NCBI GenBank assembly: GCA_013298805.1
Contig: JAAFIU010000009.1
Location: forward strand, 1-45,104
DNA: 45,104 bases
DNA from: Cytophagales bacterium
GTDB taxonomy: Bacteria; Bacteroidota; Bacteroidia; Cytophagales; Spirosomataceae
Direction of reading: 5' to 3'
Shown: one piece after another, positions 33,758 through 44,100 of the stretch
Layout: every line of letters starts with the position of its first letter
Numbering within the stretch: the stretch's first letter is position 1
Notes under the pieces: model-generated
The model's input: only the letters and a program-made list of their open reading frames with translations
What the model was told of the DNA's origin: nothing
Databases searched by the model: none
Program-made: the position numbers and the translations under genes

Positions 33758-36700
33758 ATGCAAGGCTCTCTTAATCAGTTGCTTAGAAAACTGGACTTTA
33801 TCTCTGATGAAGGCTTAGAGAAAAACGGGCTATATTTTTATAAACAACCTGAAACTTGGAAAAATAAATTTTCTGTCAAAGTTGAAGAAGTTTTGAAAAA
33901 AATTAAACCCTCAGCCTTTTTTATAAACTCATCTGAATATTATTTCTCAGAAAATAGCTTTGTGCTTTTTTTTGAGGTAGAAAGTAGAGATAATCAAACT
34001 ATCAGAAAAATTCATAAAGATTGTTGGAATTTTGGTAAAACACCTGTCGTATTTATCAGTCTGCCTGATGAACTACAAATTTTAAACGGTTTTTCATTTG
34101 ATAGTAAAAAAGGATTACTCAATGAGTTAGCTAATCAAAACAAAAAAGATGACTTTAATTTCTGGGAATTGATTTCTGGAAAAACGTGGAATAATTATAA
34201 TAAAAATATAAATAACACAAAAAATAAAGTTGATAATACACTTTTAAAAAATATTTATGATGCTCGTGAGTTGTTAAAAAATTTAAATATTGAAGGCGAT
34301 GAGTATATAAAAAGTGAATTAGCTAATAGCCTTATTGGAAGACTAATCTTTACTCGCTATTTGATTGATAGAGAGGTAGAAATTACCTTCAATGATACTA
34401 AATTTGATATAATTGCTTTTGAGAATATGCTTGAAAGTAGAAATGTTGAAAATTTGTACGATTGGTTTAGATTTATAGATAATAAGTTTTTTGATGATGC
34501 CAAAGAAAGATTTTTTCCAGTGCAAAAACTAAAACTTTCTGAGGAAGTAATAAATTCAGATTGTGTTGGCATTCTTTATGATTTATTCAAAGGTAATGAA
34601 GTAAAAAATGGACAAAAACTGTTAGATTTTAAGGAGTTTAAATATTACGATTTTCAAATAATTCCCGTTGAATTTATAAGTAATATCTATGAATTTTTTA
34701 TGGGAGAAAGTCAATCTGAAAATAAGGCATTTTACACGCCTTTATTTTTAGCTGAATATATAGTAAAGCAAACCGTAACTAAGTATTTTGAAAAAAATAG
34801 AAATGAATTTAATTGTCGAGTAATTGACCCTTCATGTGGTTCAGGTATATTTTTGGTAGAAACGTTACGACAAATTATTACCAGATTTCAAGCAATAAAC
34901 AAGCCCAATGGCGTAGAGTTAAAAAAACATCTCAATAATTTAGTCATTGATAATATTTTTGGTGTGGACAAAGATCCCGCAGCGGTCAATGTAGCCATTT
35001 TTTCAATTTATATAACCCTTCTTGACTTCCAAGACCCCAAAGATATTGCCAATTTTAAGTTTCCTAATTTGAGAGATAATTTCTTTGAAGGTGATTTTTT
35101 TGATGATGAATTTATAACAAGCTGGTATCTATTTAAGAAAAAAGTTACTGAAACTAATTTTGATTTTGTTTTAGGAAATCCGCCTTGGGGTGATGTTTCA
35201 AAATATCAAAAAAAATATTTGAAATATTGTGAAAATAGGGCAAAAGATGAAGGCATTAAGGATAAACTTATATCTAACGATGAAATCGCCCAAGCCTTTT
35301 TATTGCGGTTAAGTGATTTGTTTAGACAAAATAGTAAAGAAATAAAAGCCGCATTTATTGTAACGAGTAAAATATTATACAACCTACAAGCTGACAAATT
35401 CAGAACATATTTCTTAGAAAAATTTGAAATTGAACAGGTTTTAGAATTATCATCTATTCGTGATAAAGTGTTTAAAAAAGATGGTCCGAACATCAAAGAG
35501 TTAAAAAAGACTACAACAGGTCCAGCTTGTATTATTTTTTATAAATTTACTGGAAAGCCAGCTAATCCCGAGAATATTGTAAAGCATATATCATTAAAAC
35601 CTAATAAATACTTCGATTTATTTAGGGCATTTGTAATAGAAAAATACGATTACAAGGAAGTAATGCAGGGCTACTTTAAAGAATATCATTGGCTCTGGAA
35701 AGTATTAGTTTATGGAAATTTATTAGATTTTCATTTTACAAAGCGGTTGAAAAATTCTCGCTTTCAAACTATTCAAGAAGTAATTGATTTTAATAGTATG
35801 ATAAGAGGTAGAGGAATAAAAATAGGAGGAGACGAAAAGAATGATGTTTCTGAATTTAAAGATAGAAAATTCCTTGATACTAAGAAAAAACTTTTAAAAC
35901 GTTATTATACAGATTCAAAAAATGCAGATACTTGGCAAATAGATGTTGCTGATAGAGATAGAAAAGATAAGCGTTTATTTTCCCCCCCATATGTTTTTGT
36001 TAAAAAAGGAATTATTTCAGATTCCTTGCAAATAGTAACCGCCTATTCAGAAGAAGAATGGGTTTTTACGGATTCTATTACATCTATAAAAGGTTTTGAG
36101 CAACATAAAAATATTCTTAAATGTTTTACAGGCACACTCAATTCAAACTTATTTGTTTATTATAGTATGATGGTTATTTCTTCAACTGGAATTGAAAGAG
36201 AACAAATACATCAAAAGGAAATATTGGATTTCCCAACAATAATTGATGAAAGAATCGCAAATTATGTAGATAGAATTCAAGATTATTACAAAAATCAAAC
36301 ATTTATTGACCATGAAGTTTGTCCATTAGAGAAAGAATTAGATACATTATTATATCAACTTTACAGACTTAACTCTACTGAAAAAAGTCTTTTGGATTAT
36401 GCCTTTAAGGTTTCAATTCCTTTATGGAAGGGAGAGCAAGGTCCATATCGGGACTTACACTTGCCACAAGATAAAATATTCATTGAAAAGTATGTAAATG
36501 TATTTGTAAAGCATTTCTCTACGATTTACGAGGCAGAAGATGGTAATTATTTCAATGCTGAAATTTATTATTCACAAGATGTAATAGCTGTAAATTTTGT
36601 AATCAGTCAATCAGAACCTAATGAAATAATTGAGTGGAAAGAGAAAATTGAAAATCAGGAGAAAATACTACGTCATTTTATAGGTATGGGTTTTGAGGAA

Positions 36701-36877
36701 CAAGCATCAAATCTGTACATCCAAAAGGATATAAAAGGATTTAATAACTCATCATTTTATGTAATTAAACCAAATGAATATAAAGTTTGGCATGAAGCAA
36801 TTGCTTACTTAGACTTAAACGAATTCATAGAAAACATATTTAAACAAACCGAAGAATTTGAATTAGTCGAAGCATAA
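33758..36877 (+). CDS. Large adenine-specific DNA methyltransferase (type II/IIG-like)
   Basis: This is a 1039-residue protein of the N6-adenine methyltransferase class. Motif X reads FYTP (325-328), the SAM-binding motif I is DPSCGSG (357-363), and the catalytic motif IV is NPPW (474-477). The C-terminal half (about 600-900) would hold target recognition. The first 140 residues form a separate alpha/beta domain in the position where type IIG enzymes carry a nuclease, but I see no D...ExK residues there. A nuclease-like gene follows after 17 bases, so restriction may be supplied in trans. Base composition is visibly more A/T-rich than in flanking genes, suggesting transfer. A C7 run at 35982-35988 falls in codons 742-744 and could cause frameshift switching. 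Confidence 0.86.
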   Translation: MQGSLNQLLRKLDFISDEGLEKNGLYFYKQPETWKNKFSVKVEEVLKKIKPSAFFINSSEYYFSENSFVLFFEVESRDNQTIRKIHKDCWNFGKTPVVFISLPDELQILNGFSFDSKKGLLNELANQNKKDDFNFWELISGKTWNNYNKNINNTKNKVDNTLLKNIYDARELLKNLNIEGDEYIKSELANSLIGRLIFTRYLIDREVEITFNDTKFDIIAFENMLESRNVENLYDWFRFIDNKFFDDAKERFFPVQKLKLSEEVINSDCVGILYDLFKGNEVKNGQKLLDFKEFKYYDFQIIPVEFISNIYEFFMGESQSENKAFYTPLFLAEYIVKQTVTKYFEKNRNEFNCRVIDPSCGSGIFLVETLRQIITRFQAINKPNGVELKKHLNNLVIDNIFGVDKDPAAVNVAIFSIYITLLDFQDPKDIANFKFPNLRDNFFEGDFFDDEFITSWYLFKKKVTETNFDFVLGNPPWGDVSKYQKKYLKYCENRAKDEGIKDKLISNDEIAQAFLLRLSDLFRQNSKEIKAAFIVTSKILYNLQADKFRTYFLEKFEIEQVLELSSIRDKVFKKDGPNIKELKKTTTGPACIIFYKFTGKPANPENIVKHISLKPNKYFDLFRAFVIEKYDYKEVMQGYFKEYHWLWKVLVYGNLLDFHFTKRLKNSRFQTIQEVIDFNSMIRGRGIKIGGDEKNDVSEFKDRKFLDTKKKLLKRYYTDSKNADTWQIDVADRDRKDKRLFSPPYVFVKKGIISDSLQIVTAYSEEEWVFTDSITSIKGFEQHKNILKCFTGTLNSNLFVYYSMMVISSTGIEREQIHQKEILDFPTIIDERIANYVDRIQDYYKNQTFIDHEVCPLEKELDTLLYQLYRLNSTEKSLLDYAFKVSIPLWKGEQGPYRDLHLPQDKIFIEKYVNVFVKHFSTIYEAEDGNYFNAEIYYSQDVIAVNFVISQSEPNEIIEWKEKIENQEKILRHFIGMGFEEQASNLYIQKDIKGFNNSSFYVIKPNEYKVWHEAIAYLDLNEFIENIFKQTEEFELVEA

Positions 36878-36894
36878 ACACCAACTTTATAGTA

Positions 36895-37599
36895 ATGAAT
36901 ACATCTCCTTTTAGTAAAAATAATAGTGAACTTTACGTCATAAAAAGTTTTAAAAATTTGCTATCCGCTATTGCAATTTGTTATCAAAAAAGCCTATTGG
37001 ATAACATAAGCTTTGAAAAAGAAATAGATGGAAAATCAAATAAACTTGAAAATCAAATAAGGAATCGACTTGTTGATGAATATTTAGAAGACCCTATTCT
37101 CGGGGAAGAATTGAACTTAATGCTTTATACTTTTACAGCAGAAGCAGCGGTAATTGAGAAAGGGAAAGAAAAAGGGTACATTGATGTGAAAATTTGTATT
37201 TCTCCAATCTCCAATATAAATAAAAAAGATTTTTTTGTGTTTGAGTGTAAAAACTTAGATGGAGAAAGTGCTTTGAATAGTGAGTATATAAAGGAAGGTA
37301 TTCATCGTTTTGTGAATGAAAAATACCCCACTAATCTTAGAAGAAATGGAATGCTTGGTTTTATGGTAAAATCTTGTGATATCGAAAAGAATACAGGTAA
37401 AATAAATAATCTGATTAGTAAATCTGGCACTAATTCTGAAATCATTGAGGTAAGAAATAATACATCAATTTTACTTACAAAAACCAGTATTTTGCAAGGC
37501 TTTGATTTCTCTTATGTTTCAAATCACCAAACATTGGACAAACTGAAAGCATTTGAATTACATCATTTAATGCTCGATTATTCTCAAAATATTGTATGA
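36895..37599 (+). CDS. Predicted PD-(D/E)xK nuclease partner of the methyltransferase
   Basis: This is a 234-residue soluble protein with no signal peptide. The core GYIDVKI (D97) followed by FFVFECKN (E117, K119) is the D...ExK signature of restriction-endonuclease-fold nucleases. An acidic residue in the preceding helix LENQIRNRLVDEYL (E52) could complete the site. No named family is recognised. It starts 17 bases after the methyltransferase stop and shares its A/T-rich composition, so the two are one transcription unit behind the operator at 33663-33713. The likely role is the cleavage subunit of a restriction-modification or related anti-phage system; activity is inferred. Confidence 0.75.
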   Translation: MNTSPFSKNNSELYVIKSFKNLLSAIAICYQKSLLDNISFEKEIDGKSNKLENQIRNRLVDEYLEDPILGEELNLMLYTFTAEAAVIEKGKEKGYIDVKICISPISNINKKDFFVFECKNLDGESALNSEYIKEGIHRFVNEKYPTNLRRNGMLGFMVKSCDIEKNTGKINNLISKSGTNSEIIEVRNNTSILLTKTSILQGFDFSYVSNHQTLDKLKAFELHHLMLDYSQNIV

Positions 37600-37616
37600 T
37601 TTAGTTGTTACAAAAA

Positions 37617-37650
37617 AAGGGAGAAATAGTAATGAAATTATTTCTCCCTT
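37617..37650. terminator. Terminator between the nuclease gene and the acyl-CoA dehydrogenase gene
   Basis: The stem AAGGGAGAAATA (37617-37628) with TATTTCTCCCTT (37639-37650) has a 10-base loop. The flanking A7 on the left gives a T run on the minus strand, so it is a strong terminator for the minus-strand gene ending at 37675 and can also stop the nuclease transcript ending at 37599. Confidence 0.8.
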
Positions 37651-37674
37651 CAATATTACAATCCAATCAATTAT

Positions 37675-38928
37675 CTACCGACTAAAAGCCACCACGGCCT
37701 CATCCGAAGATTTTTTCTTCTTAGTCTCTAAACCGTAGCCTGCCAAAATTGACCTTGCCAAAGCTGATTTATGTACTTCGTCTGCTCCGTCGTAAATTCT
37801 TGCACCTCTTTCGTGGCGATACCAAAATGATAATAATAAATCGTCCGTTATGCCATACGCACCGTGTACTTGAATGGCGTGGTCAATCACTTGTAACATG
37901 ACATTGGCACAGAAAAATTTAATTTCCGAAATCTGATTTCTAACTGCCGATGCCCCAAATTTATCAATGTTATCTGCCGTCCGTAAAACCATCAAACGAG
38001 CCGCATCAATATTTGCTCTACTTTCCGCAATCCAAAATTGTACAGCTTGTTTTTCGCCCAACATCGAGCCATCGCCCATATCACGGGTGGCAGCACGCTT
38101 GCACATGAGGTCAAAACAACGTTCCGAAATCCCAATCCAACGCATACAATGGTGGATTCTTCCTGGTCCAAGTCGTTCTTGAGCCAACATAAACCCCATG
38201 CCTTCGGCGGCAATCAAATTGCTTACGGGTACACGTACATCGGTGTAAGTTACTTCGGCATGGCTCGCCCAATGGTCAGCTTCGTGGTCGCCCATGATGC
38301 TGATATTTCTTTCTAATTTAAAACCTTTCGTATCCGTTGGGACAATGATTTGACTCGCTCTTTTGTGTGGCGTTGCGTCGGGATTGGTTACCGCCATTAC
38401 CACCGCAAAAGCTGCTCCATCTGCTGAAGACGTAAACCACTTTCTGCCGTTAATGACGTATTCGTTACCGTCACGCACGGCGGTAGTTCCCATATTGATA
38501 GGATTTGAACCTGCATAATCGGGTTCGGTCATGGAGAAACACGAGCGGATTTTCCCTTCGATTAAAGGGTGCAAAAATCGGTCTTTGATGGCTTGGGAAG
38601 CATATTTGCCAATTAATTCCATATTGCCAATGTCAGGAGCTTGGCAATTGAAGGTATAATGTCCGAAAGGCGTAGTGGCTAAAACTTCCGAAACCTGACC
38701 AAATTCGCAAAGCGTAAGTCCGTGACCACCTTCCTCAACGGTATGTTGTAAGCCCCAGAGTCCCAATTGTTTAACCAATTCACGTTTTTCATCTAAAATT
38801 TTGGCAACCTTCGAAAAACGCCCCGTTAGGTTTTCGGCAGTTTCGAGGGGATAAATTTCTTTCACCAAAAACGCTTTAATTCTTGGGAGTAAATCTCTGG
38901 TTTTTTCGGTAGCAAATAGCTCTTCCAT
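37675..38928 (-). CDS. Acyl-CoA dehydrogenase family protein
   Basis: This 417-residue FAD-dependent acyl-CoA dehydrogenase catalyses alpha,beta-desaturation of an acyl-CoA thioester in fatty-acid or branched-chain catabolism. The signature CFSMTEPDYAGSNP (about 130-143) and the FAD-contact GRKWFTSSADGAAFAVVMA are clear. The C-terminal HERGARIYDGADEVHKSALA carries the region with the catalytic base and fits the ACAD10/11-like subgroup. The chain specificity is unknown. The gene is monocistronic here, with a terminator downstream and a word-type hairpin upstream. Confidence 0.9.
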   Translation of the reverse strand: MEELFATEKTRDLLPRIKAFLVKEIYPLETAENLTGRFSKVAKILDEKRELVKQLGLWGLQHTVEEGGHGLTLCEFGQVSEVLATTPFGHYTFNCQAPDIGNMELIGKYASQAIKDRFLHPLIEGKIRSCFSMTEPDYAGSNPINMGTTAVRDGNEYVINGRKWFTSSADGAAFAVVMAVTNPDATPHKRASQIIVPTDTKGFKLERNISIMGDHEADHWASHAEVTYTDVRVPVSNLIAAEGMGFMLAQERLGPGRIHHCMRWIGISERCFDLMCKRAATRDMGDGSMLGEKQAVQFWIAESRANIDAARLMVLRTADNIDKFGASAVRNQISEIKFFCANVMLQVIDHAIQVHGAYGITDDLLLSFWYRHERGARIYDGADEVHKSALARSILAGYGLETKKKKSSDEAVVAFSR

Positions 38929-38939
38929 ATTTGTTAATG

Positions 38940-39035
38940 AGTGATTGAGTGAATTATGATTGAGTGAATTGTGATTGGGTGATTGAGTCCTGACTCAGAG
39001 GCATAAATCACTCAATCACAATTCACTCAATCACT
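38940..39035. repeat. Word-type hairpin, GTGATTGAGTGAATT family
   Basis: Arms 38940-38970 and 39005-39035 are 31 bases each with two mismatches. Each arm is itself a tandem of words GTGATTGAGTGAATT and TGATTGAGTGA. The centre has a smaller hairpin, TGAGTCCTGACTCA. It lies just upstream of the minus-strand acyl-CoA dehydrogenase start, in the 283-base divergent gap with adk. Confidence 0.62.
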
Positions 39036-39152
39036 AACTGTGCTTAGAATTCTTCTGTTTTTTGTAAATTTAATACAAAATAGTATGCGTGCATAATGAA
39101 TACAGATATTTCGGTTTAGCATAATTCTCTATTTATTTTGATATGCTTATTG

Positions 39153-39160
39153 TAACTTTG
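39153..39160 (+). promoter_or_regulatory. TAnnTTTG -7 box of adk
   Basis: TAACTTTG matches the consensus and lies 51 bases before the adk ATG at 39212. TTTTG occurs 12 bases upstream. Confidence 0.5.
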
Positions 39161-39211
39161 TAGTTCTTAGAACAAAACAAATAATTGTTATTTTAAAAAA
39201 TCATAAAACGA

Positions 39212-39781
39212 ATGTTAAATCTCGTCTTGTTTGGACCTCCAGGGGCAGGTAAAGGAACGCAATCAGCTAAGTTGATTGATAAGTACCAGTTAGTTCATAT
39301 TTCTACGGGTGATTTATTCCGTATGCACATCTCAAATGATACCGACCTCGGAAAGCGAGTGAAGCAGATTTTGGCAGATGGTTTGTTAGTGCCAGACTCT
39401 ATCACGATTGATATGTTAGAGGAGGAAGTAAAGAAAAACCCCGAAGCAAAAGGGTTTATTTTTGATGGATTTCCACGTACAGTGGCTCAGGCAGAAGCTT
39501 TAGACGCTTATTTGGAGAAAAATGGACAAGAAATTAATGGTGTTGTTCAGTTAGAAGTAAACGAAGACGAAATTAAGAGCCGTATCGCTGAACGTCAGAA
39601 AGTATCTGGACGTGCGGATGACGATGCGGACAAATTATTAAAAAGAATTGACGAGTATTTCTCGAAAACTGTTCATGTTTTGCCTTATTACGAAGCACAA
39701 GGCAAGGTTTCAAAAGTGAATGGTATCGGAAATATCGAAGAGATTTTCTCAAATATTTGCACAGCGATAGATTCGCTTTAA
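39212..39781 (+). CDS. adk: Adenylate kinase
   Basis: This 189-residue cytoplasmic enzyme interconverts ATP plus AMP and two ADP. The P-loop GPPGAGKGTQ is at residues 8-17. FDGFPRTVAQAEAL is the family signature at about 82-95. The LID is the short type without zinc cysteines (ERQKVSGRADDDADKLLKRI). The length agrees with short-form bacterial Adk. A 95-base gap with a TTAGG-word hairpin separates it from obg, which reads the same way. Confidence 0.96.
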   Translation: MLNLVLFGPPGAGKGTQSAKLIDKYQLVHISTGDLFRMHISNDTDLGKRVKQILADGLLVPDSITIDMLEEEVKKNPEAKGFIFDGFPRTVAQAEALDAYLEKNGQEINGVVQLEVNEDEIKSRIAERQKVSGRADDDADKLLKRIDEYFSKTVHVLPYYEAQGKVSKVNGIGNIEEIFSNICTAIDSL

Positions 39782-39797
39782 TTGTAGTGGTTGGGGG

Positions 39798-39870
39798 TTA
39801 GGATTTAGGATTTAGGGATTTGCCCATTTTTGTACTCCCTAAATCCTAAGTCCTAAACCCTAAACCCTAA
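39798..39870. repeat. Word-type hairpin, TTAGGATTTAGG family (adk-obg gap)
   Basis: TTAGGATTTAGGATTTAGGGA (39798-39818, two overlapping words) faces the inverse 39836-39856 with one mismatch in 21. The right side continues with two more CCTAAACCC words to 39870. The telomere-like wording recurs in other gaps here. It may end or attenuate adk transcription. Confidence 0.6.
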
Positions 39871-39876
39871 AAAAAT

Positions 39877-40908
39877 ATGACTTCAAATTTCATTGATTAC
39901 GTTAAAATAAATGTCCGTTCAGGTCATGGAGGAAGTGGTTCAAGCCACTTTCGTCGTGAAAAACACGTTCCAAAAGGAGGCCCAGACGGTGGTGACGGAG
40001 GGCGTGGCGGTCATGTAGTGTTAAGAGGAAACTCTCAACATTGGACATTGCTACACTTAAAATATCAAAAGCATATCTTTGCTAAAGAAGGTAAAGGTGG
40101 AGAGGGCGGAAGACGTTCAGGGCTTCAAGGCGAAGATGCCATCATTGAAGTACCACTCGGAACGATTGTGAAAAATCCAGAAACTGGAGAAATTCTTGCA
40201 GAAATTACCAAGCAAGATGAAGAATTCATTGTGTTGAAGGGTGGACGTGGAGGATTGGGTAATTCTAATTTTAAATCATCAACCAACCAAGCTCCACATT
40301 ACGCTCAACCTGGCGAAACAGGGGAAGATATGTGGGTGATTTTAGAGTTGAAAGTTTTGGCTGATGTAGGTTTAGTAGGTTTCCCAAATGCGGGTAAATC
40401 AACCTTATTATCAGTATTGTCGGCGGCAAAACCAGAAATTGCGGATTATCCATTTACTACCATCGTGCCTAACTTGGGTGTGGTTTCGTATCGTGGATTC
40501 AAGTCGTTTATTATGGCGGATATTCCTGGAATTATTGAAGGAGCAGCCGAAGGAAAAGGATTAGGAACAAGATTTTTAAGACATATTGAGCGAAATTCCA
40601 TTCTTCTATTTTTAGTACCTGCTTCGGCGGAAAATATCGAAGAAGAATATCAAATTCTGTTGAATGAGCTAAAACTATACAATCCTGCTTTATTAGATAA
40701 GGAGCGTATTTTGGCAATTTCAAAAACAGATTTAATTGAGTCGGAAGAAGACCGCCAAAGAATCATGAAGCAAATTCCAGCAGGTTTACCTCATATTTTG
40801 ATTTCATCAATTATGGAGCAAGGATTGGTGGAATTGAAAGATTTGTTGTGGAAGACTTTGCAAAATGCACAGCCTGCTGCATCAGATATTGAAGCTGAAA
40901 ATAACTAA
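39877..40908 (+). CDS. obgE: Obg family GTPase
   Basis: This 343-residue ribosome-associated GTPase (Obg/CgtA) acts in 50S assembly and stress control. The glycine-rich Obg domain (1-158) shows [19 protein letters not shown] and KGGRGGLGN. The GTPase domain has G1 GFPNAGKST (168-176), G2 [12 protein letters not shown]3 DIPGIIEGA and G4 SKTD. No long C-terminal extension is present. It follows adk on the same strand, probably in a shared unit. Confidence 0.95.
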   Translation: MTSNFIDYVKINVRSGHGGSGSSHFRREKHVPKGGPDGGDGGRGGHVVLRGNSQHWTLLHLKYQKHIFAKEGKGGEGGRRSGLQGEDAIIEVPLGTIVKNPETGEILAEITKQDEEFIVLKGGRGGLGNSNFKSSTNQAPHYAQPGETGEDMWVILELKVLADVGLVGFPNAGKSTLLSVLSAAKPEIADYPFTTIVPNLGVVSYRGFKSFIMADIPGIIEGAAEGKGLGTRFLRHIERNSILLFLVPASAENIEEEYQILLNELKLYNPALLDKERILAISKTDLIESEEDRQRIMKQIPAGLPHILISSIMEQGLVELKDLLWKTLQNAQPAASDIEAENN

Positions 40909-41071
40909 ATATAAGTTTGGTTAGATATTAGGCGATTGATTGCTCTGCAATAGTCGCTTTGATTAAGTTTAGGTGTGTTGTAATTATTTGATTATCAGCA
41001 GTTTATATTTAAATCCTAATAACTAAACTCTAACCTCTATTTATATAGCTAAAAAAAGTATAATTTAGTAG

Positions 41072-41096
41072 AGACAAGGCAATGCCTTGTCTTTTT
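41072..41096 (+). terminator. Terminator downstream of obgE
   Basis: AGACAAGGCA and TGCCTTGTCT are exact complements around one base, with a T5 tail to 41096. It lies 163 bases after the obgE stop. The rest of 40909-41185 contains a TTAGG-word inverted pair (40919-40934 with 41014-41037) and no gene. Confidence 0.65.
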
Positions 41097-41185
41097 GGGT
41101 GACAGCAATACTGATTGAGAAAAATTAAATCAAGAAATACTGAAACAAATATACTTGCCCGACATTTTAAGCATACCTTACTATT

Positions 41186-44100
41186 ATGAATGTTTTCAAA
41201 AAAATACTTCTATTAACTTGCTTCGCATTATTGGCGATGCACTCGTCGTGGTCGCAGACTATTATACCTACTTACGACTGTTCTACTGGGAGTGTCACAT
41301 TGTCGGTTTCACCCACAACGGGTATAACGACTTATAGTTGGTTGAATAAAACCAACAATACAGTAATTGCCGCAACACCATCAGTGATAGTACCCAGTGG
41401 TTCTTACGCTGTTACAATTGTGAAAGCGGGTGTTACTTCTACTTTACCGTCAGCTACTACGTCATATACTGTTGCGGCAGGTATAGTACCAGCTACACCA
41501 ACAATAACACCTTTAACGGTTTCGACTACAATTTGTGGTTCTAATACACAGTTATTAACTGCCAGTGGAGCCGCTAATTATACATGGAATCGGGATGGAA
41601 CGGCTCTTTCCCCCGCAATCACTACTAACACATTAAGCGTTGCAGGAAACTCAGTTGCAACAGCGGGTACGTATAATTTTACGGTGACAACCACCAACCC
41701 AACTTCAAACTGTACTACTACAAGCGTCCCTGTGGCAATTTCATTGTCTCCGCAACCTGCTACTCCCAGTATCACAGTCAATCCTTCAATTGGTAAAACT
41801 ATTGCAGACCCCATTTGTGGAACAGATGCTTGGACGCTTTCCGCTACAAGTATTGCAGGAGTAACCTATATTTGGAAGCGTGGAGGAGTAGTAATTCCAG
41901 GTTCAACCAATACAATTACTGTGACTGGTACAGATGTAACAGTTGGTGGGAGTTATAATTATACGGTATCTGTTCAACCTCCTTCTGGCTGTGCTTCAAA
42001 TGAATCAACGCCAGTTACGTTGAAAGTTTCGCCAAAACCCACAACACCAACTATCACAGCCAATAGCACCACTACTTTACTTTGTGGTACTTCAACCCAG
42101 ACACTTAATGCAAGTAGTGGAGGAAGTTCTTACGCATGGAAACGTGGAAGTACGGCTTTATCAAATACGAGTGGAAGTTTAACCGTAACAGGTAATGATG
42201 CAACAGGAACATTCCTTTTTACAGTTTCTTCAACAAACTCAGTAGGTTGTGTTTCAGATTATTCAACAGGGGTATCATTAAGTTTAGCTCCAAGTCCAGT
42301 AGCTCCTACCATTACTACTCCCGCTATTACCACGCCTATTTGTGGTATAGCCTCTCAAGTTTTAACAGCATCTACTGGAGGAACAAGCTATATTTGGAAG
42401 CGTACAGGAACAATCCTTACAGGTTCAACTAATACAATAACAGTGACAGGAACAGACGTAACCGTTCCAAATACCTACAATTATACGGTATCTACTCAAA
42501 ATACAGCAGGTTGTGTTTCGGCAGAATCAACGCCTTTTACGTTAAAGGTTTCACCAAAACCGACAACGCCAACAATTACACCCGCAAGTTTTTCTCCGAA
42601 TCTTGTTTGCGGAACAGATGCTAAAACACTGACTGGTTTAATTAACGGAGTTGGAGTTACTACTGGAAATACTTATACTTGGAAACGTAATCGTATTGAT
42701 TTTTCGACTTCTAACGGACTCAATACCTTACAGGTTAACGGAACAGATGCAGAAACAACAACTGGGGGTGTTAATCGTTTTAATGTTTATTATACAAATA
42801 TTGTAGGCTGTGTTTCTGATACAGCGGCAAGTCCAGTCACTTTACAATTATTCCCAACTGTTCCTGCCAAGCCAACAATTTCTGCGAATGGTTCAACGAC
42901 TTTTTGTGAAGGGAATACCGTAGCAATATTATCAAGTTATACTGCTAATAAAAACGTATGGAATAGAAGTACAGGAGATACAACCACTGTCGGGACAGAC
43001 GCAATCGTTGTAAGAAGTACCAATACTTATACTGTTAAAGCCTTAGATGCGAATGGATGTTTTTCAGTAGTATCAAATCCATTGACAGTAACGGTAAACC
43101 TAAAACCTTCAGCTCCGATAATTGATTTGAGTGGAGCAAGAGGAGTATGCGACTTAGATAGTCTTGTATTAACTTCTAATAATAAAGGTTCTGGAGTTTA
43201 TTCATGGAGTAATGGGAAAAAAAGCAGAAGTATCACAGTGAAAGATGCTGGTATTTATACCCTAACTTATACAGATACGCAACTACCAGCTTGTACATCG
43301 GTGCCGTCTGAGTCGTCTGTGATAACAATTAATCCATTACCAGCTAAACCAACGATTACAGCACTACGTCCGTTAGAATTTTGTTATAAGGATTTTACTA
43401 CCTTAAAGGCATCAACAACCACTGCTGGAGCTACTTTTGAATGGGATTTTAACAATGCCAAGGATGCTCAGATTGATGTACCACTTACCACAAGAAGTAC
43501 AAAAACGGAGTTTATAAAAGTAAGTGTAAAATCGGTATCAACGTTCCCGAATAATCCGAAGGGATGTAAGTCAAAAGATGCTTCTGATGTAGTGACTGTG
43601 ACAGTAAATCCACTTCCAACCACGCCAATAATTACCGCCAGCGGACCAGTTACTTTCTGCCCAGATTCAACAGTATCATTAACATCTTCTGACTCACCTG
43701 TTGGTGTTTATAAGTGGATAAATGCAAAAGATAGTTTAGAATTTAGTAGTAAGAAAACTGTTCTTATTGATACCACAAGTAAATATTTTAAGACGACAGC
43801 TCTTGGGAAAATAGGTAAATTTTATGTCCGTACTATTAGTGATAAAAATTGTGTATCTGATACATCAAAGAATGTAATTATTACTGTACGTGAAGCTCCA
43901 CAAGCTGCCAGTATATTGTCAAATCCAATTACAGCAAGTGTTTGTAAAGGTGATACTGTTACTTTGAAAACACTTGTAGCTAATGGCAATATCACCAAAT
44001 ATTATTGGAGAGATGGGAAAACACAAAAAGACCTTGCTATTCCAATAACCCAAAATAGTATTAAAGTTGATACATCGGGTTCTTTTATTGTGAAGGTTCG

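Noticed and set aside
33758-36877. BREX PglX or Pgl methyltransferase
   Set aside because: None of the other BREX or Pgl genes is nearby; only a small nuclease-like gene follows, so a type II/IIG-like system fits better.
38940-39870. CRISPR array from the short repeated words
   Set aside because: The words are directly adjacent or overlapping with no unique spacers, are arranged as inverted arms, and no cas gene is present.
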